Below, piece by piece: positions 54,383-62,652 of a stretch of DNA of 64,000 nucleotides. The stretch is from Brevundimonas naejangsanensis (GTDB lineage: Bacteria; Pseudomonadota; Alphaproteobacteria; Caulobacterales; Caulobacteraceae), in NCBI RefSeq assembly GCF_000635915.2, contig NZ_CP015614.1, forward strand, positions 1,409,501-1,473,500, in the 5' to 3' direction. The notes under the pieces were generated by a model, which was given only the letters and a program-made list of their open reading frames with translations, was not told where the DNA came from and ran no database searches. Made by a program: the position numbers and the translations under genes. Within the stretch, counting starts at the first letter, position 1; each line of letters starts with the position of its first letter.

Positions 54383-55147
54383 TCAAGGGCGAGCGGCCGG
54401 GGCCGCAGCGGCGGGAGCGGCGTCGGCCGCGACCGCAGGAGCCGCCGTCGCGGCGGGCGTCGGCAGGGCCGCAGCGGCCTTGACGATGGCGGGCAGGCTG
54501 GCCGCCGTGCCGGTGTCGATCGCCTGAACGGCGGCCTGGGCGCGCTGACGCACCGGGTCGGGCACGTCCTGTCCCAGTTGCAGCTGAACGAAGGCCTGAC
54601 GCGCCTCGGCGGTCTTGCCGTGCTGCAGCTGCGCCATCGCCAGCGCCTCCTGGGCGAACGGTTGCAGCGGGCGCTTGTCGCCGGCCAGCGGCTCCAGACG
54701 CTTCTGCACGTCTTCCAGCGAACCGGTGTCCATGACCAGGAAGGCGGCCTTCAGCGCGGCCATGTCCGACAGGATCGGATCGCGCGTCGCCTTGGCGGCT
54801 TCGTCGAACAGGGCGACGGCTTCAGTCGTCTTCTTGTCGGCCAGCGCCAGTCCGCCCTGTTGCATCAGGGCCAGGACCTTATAGCCGCCCCCGGCCTTGA
54901 CGGCCTCGGCGAAGGCGGCGTCGGCTTCGGCCGACTTGCCCGACTGCAGGGCTTCGACGCCCTTTTCATAGGCGGCCGAGGCCTTGTCGGCCTGCGAGGT
55001 CACATAGGACTGCCAGCCCCACCAGGCCAGGGCCGCGACCAGGGCGACCGCCAGAACGCCGCCCAGAACGGGCAGCCAGGTGCGGGCCAGACGCCGATAG
55101 CGTTCGGAGCGAAGCTCCTCCTCGACTTGTTCGAAGACATCAACCAC
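54383..55147 (-). CDS. YfgM-like tetratricopeptide membrane protein
   Basis: 254 residues from a GTG at 55145-55147 giving MVDVFEQVEEELRSERYRRLART; a TTG five codons upstream (55162) is an alternative. One N-terminal membrane segment (about 27-48, LPVLGGVLAVALVAALAWWGW) leads to a periplasmic TPR-like domain, which ends in an Ala/Pro-rich tail (about 225-254). In E. coli YfgM is bound to the SecYEG translocon and passes exported proteins to chaperones. Neighbours bamB and der match that family's usual setting. Confidence 0.85.
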   Translation of the reverse strand: MVDVFEQVEEELRSERYRRLARTWLPVLGGVLAVALVAALAWWGWQSYVTSQADKASAAYEKGVEALQSGKSAEADAAFAEAVKAGGGYKVLALMQQGGLALADKKTTEAVALFDEAAKATRDPILSDMAALKAAFLVMDTGSLEDVQKRLEPLAGDKRPLQPFAQEALAMAQLQHGKTAEARQAFVQLQLGQDVPDPVRQRAQAAVQAIDTGTAASLPAIVKAAAALPTPAATAAPAVAADAAPAAAAPAARP

Positions 55148-55198
55148 GAAGCGTCGCCCCAAAAAATGCAGCCAAGGCCGAACATTAAAAACGCCGCG

Positions 55199-55227
55199 AC
55201 CCTAGAGGTTCGGCGTCATCGCCGCAA
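55199..55227 (-). promoter_or_regulatory. Candidate promoter of the yfgM-bamB-der operon
   Basis: On the minus strand TTGCGG (55222-55227) and TAGGGT (55199-55204) are separated by 17 bases. Transcription from here would give a leader of roughly 45 bases before the GTG start. Confidence 0.4.
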
Positions 55228-55293
55228 CGCAGGCATTGGGCGCGAAACGGCTTTTTCCAGCCCTAAGCCGGGACTGGGGCGGGAAAACGGCGC

Positions 55294-55716
55294 TCAGATC
55301 TGTTGCGACAGCTTCACCGCCCCCGCCGCCAGCAGGGCGACCAGCACCCCGGCCGTGGCCCAGAACATCTGCATCCCGCCCATTGAGCCCATCGCGCTGA
55401 GCGCTGCATCGCCCAGCCCGGACCGCTCCAGCAGCGACTGAATCGCCACCCCGCCCTGAGCGCCGGCCGAATCGAGCGACCCGGCGGCGGCCTCGGCGGC
55501 GAAGCCTTCCGGGCCCAGATGGAAGTTGACGTTCAGCAGTTCGCGCACCGCGATGACCCCGCCCGCCAGCCCCGCCACGGACAGGGCCATCGAGCGGAAC
55601 CGCGACGCCTTGTTCAGCCGCGCCGCCACATCGGCTTCAAAGAAGACCGAATCGGGGAACTGCGGCGCCTGGGCGAACAGGCGCTCGATCGCAGGGTCGA
55701 ATTCATCAGCCGACAT
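55294..55716 (-). CDS. Small membrane protein next to an ECF sigma factor (possible anti-sigma factor)
   Basis: 140 residues from the ATG at 55714-55716. The N-terminal 45 residues are soluble (SADEFDPAIERLFAQAPQFPDS...), one membrane segment lies at about 55-75 and a second at about 115-138, with a Gly/Ala/Ser-rich loop between. No zinc-binding HxxxCxxC of a classical anti-sigma ZAS domain is present. Its 5' end overlaps the sigma gene by 11 bases, which strongly suggests joint function. No family is recognised. Confidence 0.65.
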   Translation of the reverse strand: MSADEFDPAIERLFAQAPQFPDSVFFEADVAARLNKASRFRSMALSVAGLAGGVIAVRELLNVNFHLGPEGFAAEAAAGSLDSAGAQGGVAIQSLLERSGLGDAALSAMGSMGGMQMFWATAGVLVALLAAGAVKLSQQI

Positions 55717-56263
55717 GGGATGCGCTCCCGAGTGCAACCGGCCCCGGCTGGAGCCGGGCCCGAAGTTTATCCAGACCACGCTTGACATGAGATTTCACCG
55801 TTCCAAGCGGCAAATTCATGGCCGCGGCGATTTCCGGGTGCGACAGCCCCGCGCCATGGCACAGAGAGACGCACAGGCGTTCAGCCTCGCTGAGGCCCTT
55901 GAGCGCCTCGTCCAGATCGACGCGGCCGGCGCTGTCGACCGCGGGCGCGGCGTCTTCTGTTTCCGTTTCAGCCACATACCGCGCCTCCTTCGAGATACGC
56001 TTTAGGTACAGGCGCGCGGCGATGCGCTTGATCCAGGCGGCGAAGGTGCCCTCGCCCCTGAACTCGGCGCATTTCTCGAACGCGAGCAGAAAGGCGTCCT
56101 GAGCCACGTCGTCGGCCAGCGCCGGCTGGGCGCCCATGCGGCGCAGCAGGCCCCGCACCGTCGAGCCGTGCCGACGAACCAGCTCGCCGAACTCGCGGCG
56201 GCCGCCCGCAGCCGCCAGCCCGGCCAGCTCGACATCGTGCAGATCGCGTAAAGGTTTAGCCAT
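55706..56263 (-). CDS. ECF-type RNA polymerase sigma factor
   Basis: 185 residues. Region 2 spans about 25-95 (FGELVRRHGSTVRGLLRRMG; DDVAQDAFLLAFEKCAEFRG; FAAWIKRIAARLYLKR), region 4 about 120-172 (LSEAERLCVSLCHGAGLSHPEIAAAMNLPLGTVKSHVKRG). The linker between them is short and acidic. ECF factors direct RNA polymerase to stress or envelope genes. The downstream gene (membrane protein) overlaps it; the upstream gene encodes a DUF6249-like membrane protein 25 bases away. No recognisable anti-sigma domain is nearby. Confidence 0.9.
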   Translation of the reverse strand: MAKPLRDLHDVELAGLAAAGGRREFGELVRRHGSTVRGLLRRMGAQPALADDVAQDAFLLAFEKCAEFRGEGTFAAWIKRIAARLYLKRISKEARYVAETETEDAAPAVDSAGRVDLDEALKGLSEAERLCVSLCHGAGLSHPEIAAAMNLPLGTVKSHVKRGLDKLRARLQPGPVALGSASHVG

Positions 56264-56288
56264 GACGGCATCCCTGCCCCGATCCGCC

Positions 56289-56669
56289 TTAGCCCCTGTT
56301 CTTGTTGAAGATGCTCAGGATGATGAAGGCCAGACCGATCATGCCCGGAATCGCCGCCCCGCCCGCGATGGGATAGAAGGCGTCGCCGGCCTTGAAGCTG
56401 ATCATATAGCCCATCAGACCGATGCCGATCGCCACCGACAGCAGGATCACCCCCGTCCGCAGATCGCGCATCGCCGTGGCGGGCGGCTTCACGTTCTCCT
56501 TGCTGATGGCTTCAATCACCTCCGGCGGCAAAGACTGACCTTTTTCGATCGAAGCGCGCAGCGTGGCCTGCATCTCTCGCCGTTCCTTGCTCTTGAGCCA
56601 CGTCGGCACAATGACAATGGCGGCGATCATCGCAAACAACGTGAGAGGGATGAGGATTTCATTGTCCAT
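56289..56669 (-). CDS. DUF6249-like membrane protein
   Basis: 126 residues. Three hydrophobic segments: ILIPLTLFAMIAAIVIVPTWL (about 5-25), TGVILLSVAIGIGLMGYMI (about 72-90) and IPGMIGLAFIILSIF (about 106-120). The middle section is cytoplasmic and charged (KSKERREMQATLRASIEKGQS). I believe it resembles DUF6249, a small membrane family that often accompanies ECF sigma genes, but I cannot confirm this here. It is 25 bases upstream of the sigma factor, probably in one transcript. Confidence 0.68.
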   Translation of the reverse strand: MDNEILIPLTLFAMIAAIVIVPTWLKSKERREMQATLRASIEKGQSLPPEVIEAISKENVKPPATAMRDLRTGVILLSVAIGIGLMGYMISFKAGDAFYPIAGGAAIPGMIGLAFIILSIFNKNRG

Positions 56670-56855
56670 GATGTCGACCTTTTGGATCCCTGTTCGGCCG
56701 AGCCTGGTACGGCGGCCTTCTGATCACAAGAGGCGGCGATGATGGCCTACGGATGCAGCCCCGCGCATGAACTCTTCGTAATGCGTCACCACAGCGTGAC
56801 TCGACACGCTCCGGGCCGCGTTCAACGGTGTCGCTAGACCCTTCGGAGGCGCCGA

Positions 56856-57092
56856 ATGAACATCACCTATCGCATCGTGCAGCACGACGGCGGCTGGGCC
56901 TATCAACTGGGCGACAGCTATTCCGAGACCTTCCCCAGCCATGCGGCGGCGCTGGCGTCGGCCTCGGCGGCGGCGCGCGAACAGCGCGTGCCGGACCGCA
57001 CCTCCTGGATCGAGTATGAAGACGCCTCGGGCCAATGGATCACCGAACGCGCCGATGGCCGCGACCGCCCCGACGCCGTCGTCGAGGACTGA
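56856..57092 (+). CDS. DUF2188 family protein
   Basis: 78 residues. The opening YRIVQHDGGWAYQLGDSYSETFPSHAAALASAS matches the small DUF2188 family (IV-x-HDGGWAY then a helical repeat). Function is unknown. No signal peptide or membrane segment is visible. A good ribosome site (cggaggc) lies before the ATG. It diverges from the DUF6249-like gene and converges with the YffB-like gene. Confidence 0.82.
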   Translation: MNITYRIVQHDGGWAYQLGDSYSETFPSHAAALASASAAAREQRVPDRTSWIEYEDASGQWITERADGRDRPDAVVED

Positions 57093-57106
57093 GCCCCAGC
57101 CGCGTC

Positions 57107-57460
57107 TCAGCGCTTCAGCGCCTCGGCGTAGATGTCCGGCTTGAAGCCCAGCAGCGTCCGCCCGTCGCCCAGATCCAGCACCGGCCGCTTGATCATCGAC
57201 GGCTGGGCCAGCATCAGGTCCACCGCCTTGGCCGCGTCGATATCGGCCTTGTCGGCGTCGGGCAGCTTGCGGAAGGTCGTGCCCGCCCGGTTCAGCACCT
57301 TCTCCCAGCCATGCTCGGCCACCCACCGCTCCACCTCGGCGCGATTTGCCCCTGCGGCCTTATAGTCATGGAAGTCATAGTCCACGCCGTTCTGATCCAG
57401 CCAGACGCGCGCCTTCTTCATCGTGTCGCAGGCCTTGATGCCATACAGGGTGCGGGTCAT
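57107..57460 (-). CDS. ArsC/Spx family thioredoxin-fold protein (YffB-like)
   Basis: 117 residues from the ATG at 57458-57460. The fold opens TLYGIKACDTMKKARVWLD with a single active-site-type Cys11, then HDYKAAGANRAEVERWV and [20 protein letters not shown]. This matches YffB-type ArsC-family proteins, which lack proven arsenate reductase activity. The frame is open further upstream but with no plausible start. A true ArsC-like reductase lies 370 bases away on the same strand. Confidence 0.82.
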   Translation of the reverse strand: MTRTLYGIKACDTMKKARVWLDQNGVDYDFHDYKAAGANRAEVERWVAEHGWEKVLNRAGTTFRKLPDADKADIDAAKAVDLMLAQPSMIKRPVLDLGDGRTLLGFKPDIYAEALKR

Positions 57461-57534
57461 GGGCGAACTCCAAGCGTGACAGACAGCCGGGGTCTGGCAT
57501 CGAAGCGCGGAGGGGTCAATTTTCTCGTCACATG

Positions 57535-57605
57535 AAGAAATCTTCACTCGACGGACCAACGCTTACTTGAAAGAGTCAAGTTATCAAACGGATCCGGAGG
57601 AAGAG
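57535..57605. promoter_or_regulatory. AT-rich region with two dyads, possible operator
   Basis: gaaga-aa-tcttc (57535-57546) and ACTTGA-N5-TCAAGT (57565-57581) are two perfect short inverted repeats in a patch clearly richer in A and T than its surroundings, just before the small lipoprotein gene at 57606. Confidence 0.4.
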
Positions 57606-57836
57606 ATGAAGCTTGCGGCGGCCTTAACGACCCTAATGCTCATATCGGCCTGCTCCGAGCCCCGTCATGAAGTCAGTGTAAAGGTGACGACGCCTGTTGA
57701 GGCGGGCAAGGTCGCAGGCGTCCAACAATCTGTCGAAGCTCGCGCCGAAGTCCCCGCAGAAGCGACAGAAGCCATTGAATCCCATCTTCGAGCGCAAGCG
57801 CGGGAATCTGAAGCTCAGAAGCCCGCACGCCCCTAA
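57606..57836 (+). CDS. Small putative lipoprotein of unknown function
   Basis: 76 residues. MKLAAALTTLMLISAC is a lipoprotein signal with Cys16 as the lipid site. The rest is charged and without recognisable domain (VSVKVTTPVEAGKVAGVQQS, AIESHLRAQARESEAQK), probably a helix. Codons such as tta, cta and ata, rare elsewhere in the window, are used, and GC is lower than that of neighbours. A ribosome site ggagga precedes the ATG. The stop overlaps the convergent arsC gene by 4 bases. Confidence 0.65.
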   Translation: MKLAAALTTLMLISACSEPRHEVSVKVTTPVEAGKVAGVQQSVEARAEVPAEATEAIESHLRAQARESEAQKPARP

Positions 57837-58174
57837 AGCACCTCCAGCACCGCCTCCACCGGCCGCCCGATCGCTGCGCCCTTAGGCGTCTCGACGAGGG
57901 GACGCTCGACGATGACCGGGCTTTCGATCATCGCGGCCAGGATCGTCGCCTCATCCGCGTCCTCGGCCAGAAGCTCTGCGGCCTTCGCCTCCTTCTTGCG
58001 CAGCAGGCCCTTCAGCCCCCCACCCGTCCCGCGCGCCAGACGGTTCAGCGTCTCGGCGTCCCAGCCGGTCTTCAGATACTCGACCACCGTCGGCTCGAGT
58101 CCCCGCTCGCGCAGCAGCTCCAGCGCCTTGCGCGAGGTCGAGCATTTCGGGTTGTGATAGAGGGTGACGGTCAT
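57833..58174 (-). CDS. arsC: Arsenate reductase, glutaredoxin-type
   Basis: 113 residues. YHNPKCSTSRKALELLRERG places the catalytic Cys11 in the HNPxCSxSR motif of glutaredoxin-dependent arsenate reductases, and the middle (KGLLRKKEAKAAELL) and end (VIVERPLVETPKGAAIGRP) carry the conserved arginine. It reduces arsenate to arsenite in the cytoplasm. There is no arsB, arsR or other resistance gene beside it, so it may be a housekeeping paralogue rather than part of an ars operon. Confidence 0.88.
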   Translation of the reverse strand: MTVTLYHNPKCSTSRKALELLRERGLEPTVVEYLKTGWDAETLNRLARGTGGGLKGLLRKKEAKAAELLAEDADEATILAAMIESPVIVERPLVETPKGAAIGRPVEAVLEVL

Positions 58175-58201
58175 GGACGAACTCCTGTCTGTGCTTTGGA
58201 C

Positions 58202-58660
58202 CTAGGCCGTGGGGCCGTCTTTCGCCAGCGCCGTCGCCCCGCGCAGGCCGCCGATGTGCAGCAGCAGGCACAGGACCATCGCCGCCCCCGCCACGCCGAA
58301 GCTCCAGCCCGGCAGGCCCGCCGCGCCCAGCGGCGCGCCGACCATCAGGCTGACCGACAGGGCGCTGAGTTCATAGATGGCCCACACCATGCCGAAGCCC
58401 GGCAGCAGCCGGTTCGGACGGCGCCATTGCACCCATCCCAAGCCAAAGGCGATGGCGGCGAAGACGACCGCGAATCCCGCCGTCGTGCCGCGCATGGCTT
58501 CATGCTCCGGCGCTCCCATGAACCAGACCAGGGCCGCCTGCAGCAGGCCGACCGCGCCCCAGATCCAGAAGGCGATGGCGCTGCCGCGCGCCAGCGCCGC
58601 CGCCGTCTCGGCCGAATCGACCGGGGCGAAGGGTTGGGGCGGTGCGATCCGACGGTTCAT
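58202..58660 (-). CDS. Small integral membrane protein, unknown function
   Basis: 152 residues with four hydrophobic segments (about 28-50, 58-80, 85-105 and 112-135 by eye) after a soluble N-terminus (MNRRIAPPQPFAPVDSAETAAALARG). The ATG at 58658-58660 is used; an open frame continues upstream into the M20 gene antisense and is rejected. I recognise no family. It lies on the opposite strand just before the ast operon. Confidence 0.7.
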   Translation of the reverse strand: MNRRIAPPQPFAPVDSAETAAALARGSAIAFWIWGAVGLLQAALVWFMGAPEHEAMRGTTAGFAVVFAAIAFGLGWVQWRRPNRLLPGFGMVWAIYELSALSVSLMVGAPLGAAGLPGWSFGVAGAAMVLCLLLHIGGLRGATALAKDGPTA

Positions 58661-58741
58661 GCGCGACTCCCTGACTGAGGCGGCGAAACTATCCCGCCGG
58701 ACGCCGAAATCCCAAGGGCGTGAGAGAGATATCGCCCCGCC

Positions 58742-58770
58742 TTCACCTTTTTCCCGCGCCCGTCTAGGGT
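58742..58770 (+). promoter_or_regulatory. Candidate promoter of the ast operon (leaderless)
   Basis: ttcacc (58742-58747) and tagggt (58765-58770) are separated by 17 bases, and the ATG of the M20 hydrolase is only 7 bases further. There is no Shine-Dalgarno sequence, so the message is likely leaderless. Confidence 0.45.
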
Positions 58771-58777
58771 CGCCGCC

Positions 58778-60037
58778 ATGCGGATCGAACCTCAGGATCA
58801 GGCCGTGCTGGACCACGTCGCGGCCCGTGGCGACGCCATTGTTCAACGCGCCATCGACTGGTCCGACATCAACTCTGGTAGCCGCCACGCCGAAGGGCTG
58901 GCGCGGGTTCTCGACGTTCTGGACGCCACGGCGCGCGCCGCGTTCGGCGCGGCGGCGACGGTCGAGCGCGTCCCGACCCAGGGCTCCACCACCGTCGCCG
59001 ACAGCGGCGCGGTGATCGCCGAGAGCTATGCCGATTGCTTGAAGATCACCGCCCGGCCCGAGGCGCCGCTTCAGGTCGTGCTGACCGGCCACTATGACAC
59101 CGTCTTCCCCGCCGACAGCGCCTTCCAGCGCGTCGTCACGCGCGACGACGGCGCCCTGAACGGCCCCGGCATCGCCGATATGAAGGGCGGGATCAGCGTC
59201 ATGCTGGCGGCGCTGGAAGCCTTCGAGACCCATCCTGACAAGGCCCGCGTCGGCTGGACCGTGCTGCTGTCACCGGACGAAGAGATCGGCTCGCCCGCCT
59301 CGGCCCCCCTGCTGGCTGAGCTGGGCGCGCGCGGCCACGTCGGCCTGACCTATGAGCCCGCCCTGTCGGACGGAACCCTGGCGGGCGAGCGCAAGGGCAG
59401 CGGCAACTTCCACCTGATCGTCACCGGCAAGGCCGCCCACGCGGGCCGCGCCTTCCACGAGGGCGCCAACGCCGTCGCCGGCGCCGCCATCATCGCCGCC
59501 CGCCTGCACGGCCTGAACGGCCAGCGCCAGGGCGTCACCGTCAATGTCGCCAAGATCGCCGGCGGCGGCCCCCTGAACGTCGTGGCCGACAACGCCGTGG
59601 TCCGCTTCAACGTCCGCGTGCCGGACGCGCAAGCCGCCGCCTGGATCGACCAGACGGTGCGCGCCATCACAGCCGAGCCGCCCTTCCCCGGCCTGACGCT
59701 GGACCTGCACGGCGGCATGACCCGCGCGCCCAAGCCGATGGACGCGTCGCAGACCGCCCTGTTCCACGCCGTGCGCGACGCAGGCGAACTGCTGGGCCAG
59801 ACCATCGCCTGGAAACCGTCGGGCGGCGTCTGCGAAGGCAACAACCTGCACGCTGCGGGCCTGCCCAACGTCGACACCCTGGGCGTCGTCGGCGGCGACA
59901 TCCATTCGGATCAGGAGTTCGCCTTGCCCGCCAGCTTCGTCGAACGGGCGCAGCTATCCGCCCTGATCCTGTGCAAGATCGCCTCGGGCGAGATCGACGC
60001 CCTCAAACTGAAACAGCTCCGACTGGAGACGATGTAA
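58778..60037 (+). CDS. M20 family metallohydrolase, first gene of the ast operon
   Basis: 419 residues. All five M20 metal-centre residues are present: His105 (TGHYDTVFP), Asp134 (GIADMKGG), Glu168/Glu169 (SPDEEIGS), Glu193 (TYEPAL) and His376 (GDIHSDQEF). The lid/dimerisation domain has the GKAAHAG His (221). Relatives include DapE, ArgE and carboxypeptidase G2. It is 4 bases ahead of astA, and no astE-type desuccinylase gene is visible in this window, so it may remove succinate from succinylglutamate at the end of the pathway; this is inference only. Confidence 0.88.
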   Translation: MRIEPQDQAVLDHVAARGDAIVQRAIDWSDINSGSRHAEGLARVLDVLDATARAAFGAAATVERVPTQGSTTVADSGAVIAESYADCLKITARPEAPLQVVLTGHYDTVFPADSAFQRVVTRDDGALNGPGIADMKGGISVMLAALEAFETHPDKARVGWTVLLSPDEEIGSPASAPLLAELGARGHVGLTYEPALSDGTLAGERKGSGNFHLIVTGKAAHAGRAFHEGANAVAGAAIIAARLHGLNGQRQGVTVNVAKIAGGGPLNVVADNAVVRFNVRVPDAQAAAWIDQTVRAITAEPPFPGLTLDLHGGMTRAPKPMDASQTALFHAVRDAGELLGQTIAWKPSGGVCEGNNLHAAGLPNVDTLGVVGGDIHSDQEFALPASFVERAQLSALILCKIASGEIDALKLKQLRLETM

Positions 60038-60041
60038 CCGC

Positions 60042-61049
60042 ATGCTCGTTGTTCGCCCCGCCGGCCCCGCCGACCTTCACCACCTGCTCGAACTGGCCAT
60101 CCTGTCGGGCCCCGGCTTCACCAGCCTGCCCGAGGACGCCGATGTCCTGAGCGAGCGGCTGGAGGTCTCGGCGGCCAGCTTCGCCGGAAAGCTAGGTCCC
60201 GAGGCGGCGTGGTACACGCTGATGCTCGAAGACGGCGACACGGGCGACATCGACGGCGTCGGCTCGGTCAAGGCCACGGTCGGCCTGAACCGGCCGTTCT
60301 TCTCGTTCCGCGTGGTCAACAACACCGTGCAGTCGCCGTCCCTGAACGTGAAGCTGAACCATCAGACCCTGGTGCTGGTCAACGAATGCACCGGCTGGAC
60401 CGAAGTCGGCTCCCTGTTCCTCAAGGCCGACCGGCGCAAGGGCGGCGCCGGGCGCCTGCTCAGCCAGTCGCGCTATATGCTGATCGGCGCCCAGCCGGAC
60501 CTGTTCGCCGACAATGTGCTGGCCGAACTGCGCGGCGTCTTCACGCCCGACGGCTACTGCCCCTTCTGGGACCATGTGGCGCACAAATTCTTCCCAATGG
60601 ACTTTGACGACGCAGATCGCATGACCGGCTCGACCGACAAGCAGTTCATCCTCGACCTGGCGCCGCGCCACCCCATCTACATCGACCTGCTGCCCGAACC
60701 GGCCCGCGCCGTGATCGGCAAGGTCCACCCGCAGGGCGTGCCCGCCATGGCCCTGCTGGAAAGCGAAGGCTTCCGCCCCAACGGTCTGGTCGACATCTTC
60801 GACGCCGGGCCGACGGTGGCCTGCGGCCGCGACAACATCCGCACGGTCCGCGACGCCCGCGTCCTGACCGCCCGCATTGAGAACGAGGTCGAGGTCGACC
60901 TGCCCTCCCTCGTCTCGACCGACAGCGTCGCCGCCTTCCGCGCCGTGCGCGCTCGCGTCCTGGTCGACGGCGACCTGGCCCGCATGACCCCCGACGTCGC
61001 CGCAGCCCTGAAGATCAAGGACGGCGCTGTCGTCCGCGTGAAATCCTGA
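60042..61049 (+). CDS. astA: Arginine N-succinyltransferase
   Basis: 335 residues. It transfers succinyl from succinyl-CoA to the alpha-amino group of arginine, the first step of the AST pathway. The GNAT-like N-terminus (VVRPAGPADLHHLLELA...GPGFTSLP) and the segments VNECTGWTEVGSLFLKADRRKGGAGRLLSQSRYML and FWDHVAHKFFPMDFDDADRM match the family. It is 4 bases after the M20 gene and 14 before astD. Confidence 0.95.
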   Translation: MLVVRPAGPADLHHLLELAILSGPGFTSLPEDADVLSERLEVSAASFAGKLGPEAAWYTLMLEDGDTGDIDGVGSVKATVGLNRPFFSFRVVNNTVQSPSLNVKLNHQTLVLVNECTGWTEVGSLFLKADRRKGGAGRLLSQSRYMLIGAQPDLFADNVLAELRGVFTPDGYCPFWDHVAHKFFPMDFDDADRMTGSTDKQFILDLAPRHPIYIDLLPEPARAVIGKVHPQGVPAMALLESEGFRPNGLVDIFDAGPTVACGRDNIRTVRDARVLTARIENEVEVDLPSLVSTDSVAAFRAVRARVLVDGDLARMTPDVAAALKIKDGAVVRVKS

Positions 61050-61063
61050 ATCGAGTACCCGCC

Positions 61064-62479
61064 ATGACCCGTTTCACCTCCACCAACCCCGCCACCGGCG
61101 AAACCGTCTGGGAAGGCGAAGCCGCCTCCCAAGCCCAGGTCGGCGCCGCCGTCGAGGCCGCCCGCGCCGCCTTCCCCGACTGGGCCGACCGCCCGCGTCA
61201 GGACCGCATCGACGCGGTGAAACGCTATCAGGCCGTCCTGAAAGCGCGCGCCCCCGAAATGGCCGAAGCCATCGCCAGAGAGACCGGCAAGGCCCTGTGG
61301 GAGACGAAAACCGAACTGGCCTCCATGCAAGGCAAGGTCGACATCTCGATCCGCGCCTATGACGAGCGCACCGGCGAGCGCACCACCGACACCGCCTTCG
61401 GCCGCGCTGTCCTGCGTCACCGCCCGCACGGCGCCTCGGCGGTGCTCGGCCCATTCAACTTCCCCGGCCACCTGCCCAACGGCCACATCGTCCCGGCCCT
61501 GCTGGCGGGCGACACCGTGGTGTTCAAGCCCTCCGAGGAAACGCCCCTGACCGGCCAGTTGATGGCCGAATGCCTTGAGGCCGCCGACCTGCCCAAGGGC
61601 GTGTTCAACATGGTGCAGGGCGGGCGCGACACGGGCGCGGCCCTGCTGGACCAGCGCATCGACGCCCTGATGTTCACCGGCTCGGGCGCGGCGGGCGCGC
61701 ACTTCCGGCGCAAGTTCGCCGACGATCCCCACGTCATCCTGGCGCTCGAGCTGGGCGGCAACAACCCGCTGGTCGTCTGGGACGCCGCGGACGCCGAGGC
61801 GGTCGCCGGCATCGTGGTCCAGTCCGCCTTCGTCACCACCGGCCAGCGCTGCTCGTGCGCGCGCCGCCTGATCGTGCCGGAAGGCGGCCAGGGCGACGCC
61901 ATCGTCGAGGCCGTGGCGGCCATGTCGGACCGCCTGAACTTCGCCCCTTGGGACAGCGACCCCGAACCCTACGCCGGGCCGCTGATCTCGGAGAAGGCCG
62001 CCGGCAACGCCCTCGCCGCCCTGCAACAGCGCATCGACGCGGGCGCGCGCGTTATCCGCTCCTCGGGTCCGGTCGACAACCTGCCGGGCGCCTTCGTCAA
62101 ACCTGCGATCATCGACGTCACCGGCGTCGCGGTCGAGGACGAAGAGATGTTCGCTCCCTTCCTGCAGGTCATCCGCGTGCCGACCTTCGACGCCGCCATC
62201 GCCGCCGCCAACGCCACCAAATACGGCCTGTCCGCCGGTCTGGTCAGCGACGACGCCAAGCTCTGGGACCGCTTCATCAACCGCATCCGCGCGGGCGTGG
62301 TGAACTTCAACCGTCCGACCACGGGCGCGGCGGGCGACATGCCCTTCGGCGGCCTGGGCGCCTCCGGCAACCACCGCCCCAGCGCCTACTACGCCGCCGA
62401 CTACTGCGCCTATCCGGTCGCCAGCTTCGAGGCCGGCTCGGTTAAGAACATCGAAAGCGAGATCAAGGGCTTGCGCTAA
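61064..62479 (+). CDS. astD: N-succinylglutamate 5-semialdehyde dehydrogenase
   Basis: 471 residues. It is an aldehyde dehydrogenase with the AST-type N-terminus FTSTNPATGETVWEGEAAS. The nucleophile is Cys263 in TTGQRCSC and the general base is the Glu in LALELGGNNPLV. It oxidises succinylglutamate semialdehyde with NAD. It follows astA by 14 bases; a family D repeat follows before astB. Confidence 0.95.
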   Translation: MTRFTSTNPATGETVWEGEAASQAQVGAAVEAARAAFPDWADRPRQDRIDAVKRYQAVLKARAPEMAEAIARETGKALWETKTELASMQGKVDISIRAYDERTGERTTDTAFGRAVLRHRPHGASAVLGPFNFPGHLPNGHIVPALLAGDTVVFKPSEETPLTGQLMAECLEAADLPKGVFNMVQGGRDTGAALLDQRIDALMFTGSGAAGAHFRRKFADDPHVILALELGGNNPLVVWDAADAEAVAGIVVQSAFVTTGQRCSCARRLIVPEGGQGDAIVEAVAAMSDRLNFAPWDSDPEPYAGPLISEKAAGNALAALQQRIDAGARVIRSSGPVDNLPGAFVKPAIIDVTGVAVEDEEMFAPFLQVIRVPTFDAAIAAANATKYGLSAGLVSDDAKLWDRFINRIRAGVVNFNRPTTGAAGDMPFGGLGASGNHRPSAYYAADYCAYPVASFEAGSVKNIESEIKGLR

Positions 62480-62481
62480 TG

Positions 62482-62648
62482 CCTTCTCCCCTTGTGGGAG
62501 AAGGTGGCTCGCGGAGCGAGACGGATGAGGGGTGTCAGCGCCATGTTGGATAGTTCAAACTCAAGGTCCCGGATGATCGGAAGCGGCGCCGCCGTCACCC
62601 CTCATCCGAGCGCCTCCGGCGCCCACCTTCTCCCACAAGGGGCGAAGG
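62482..62648. repeat. Intergenic inverted repeat, family D, copy 1
   Basis: The left arm starts ccttctccccttgtgggaga (62482) and the right arm ends with its near complement (62596-62648); about 53 bases on each side align, with the inner cgcggagcg/ggcgcctcc part different but still paired within each arm. It fills the gap between astD and astB. Confidence 0.85.
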
Positions 62649-62652
62649 AAGC

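Noticed and set aside
57833-58174. An arsenic resistance operon around arsC
   Set aside because: No arsR, arsB, acr3 or arsH gene is near; only a single reductase is present.
58661-59233. Upstream extension of the 58202 membrane protein (to 343 codons)
   Set aside because: The extra part lies antisense inside the M20 gene and has no membrane segments or family features.
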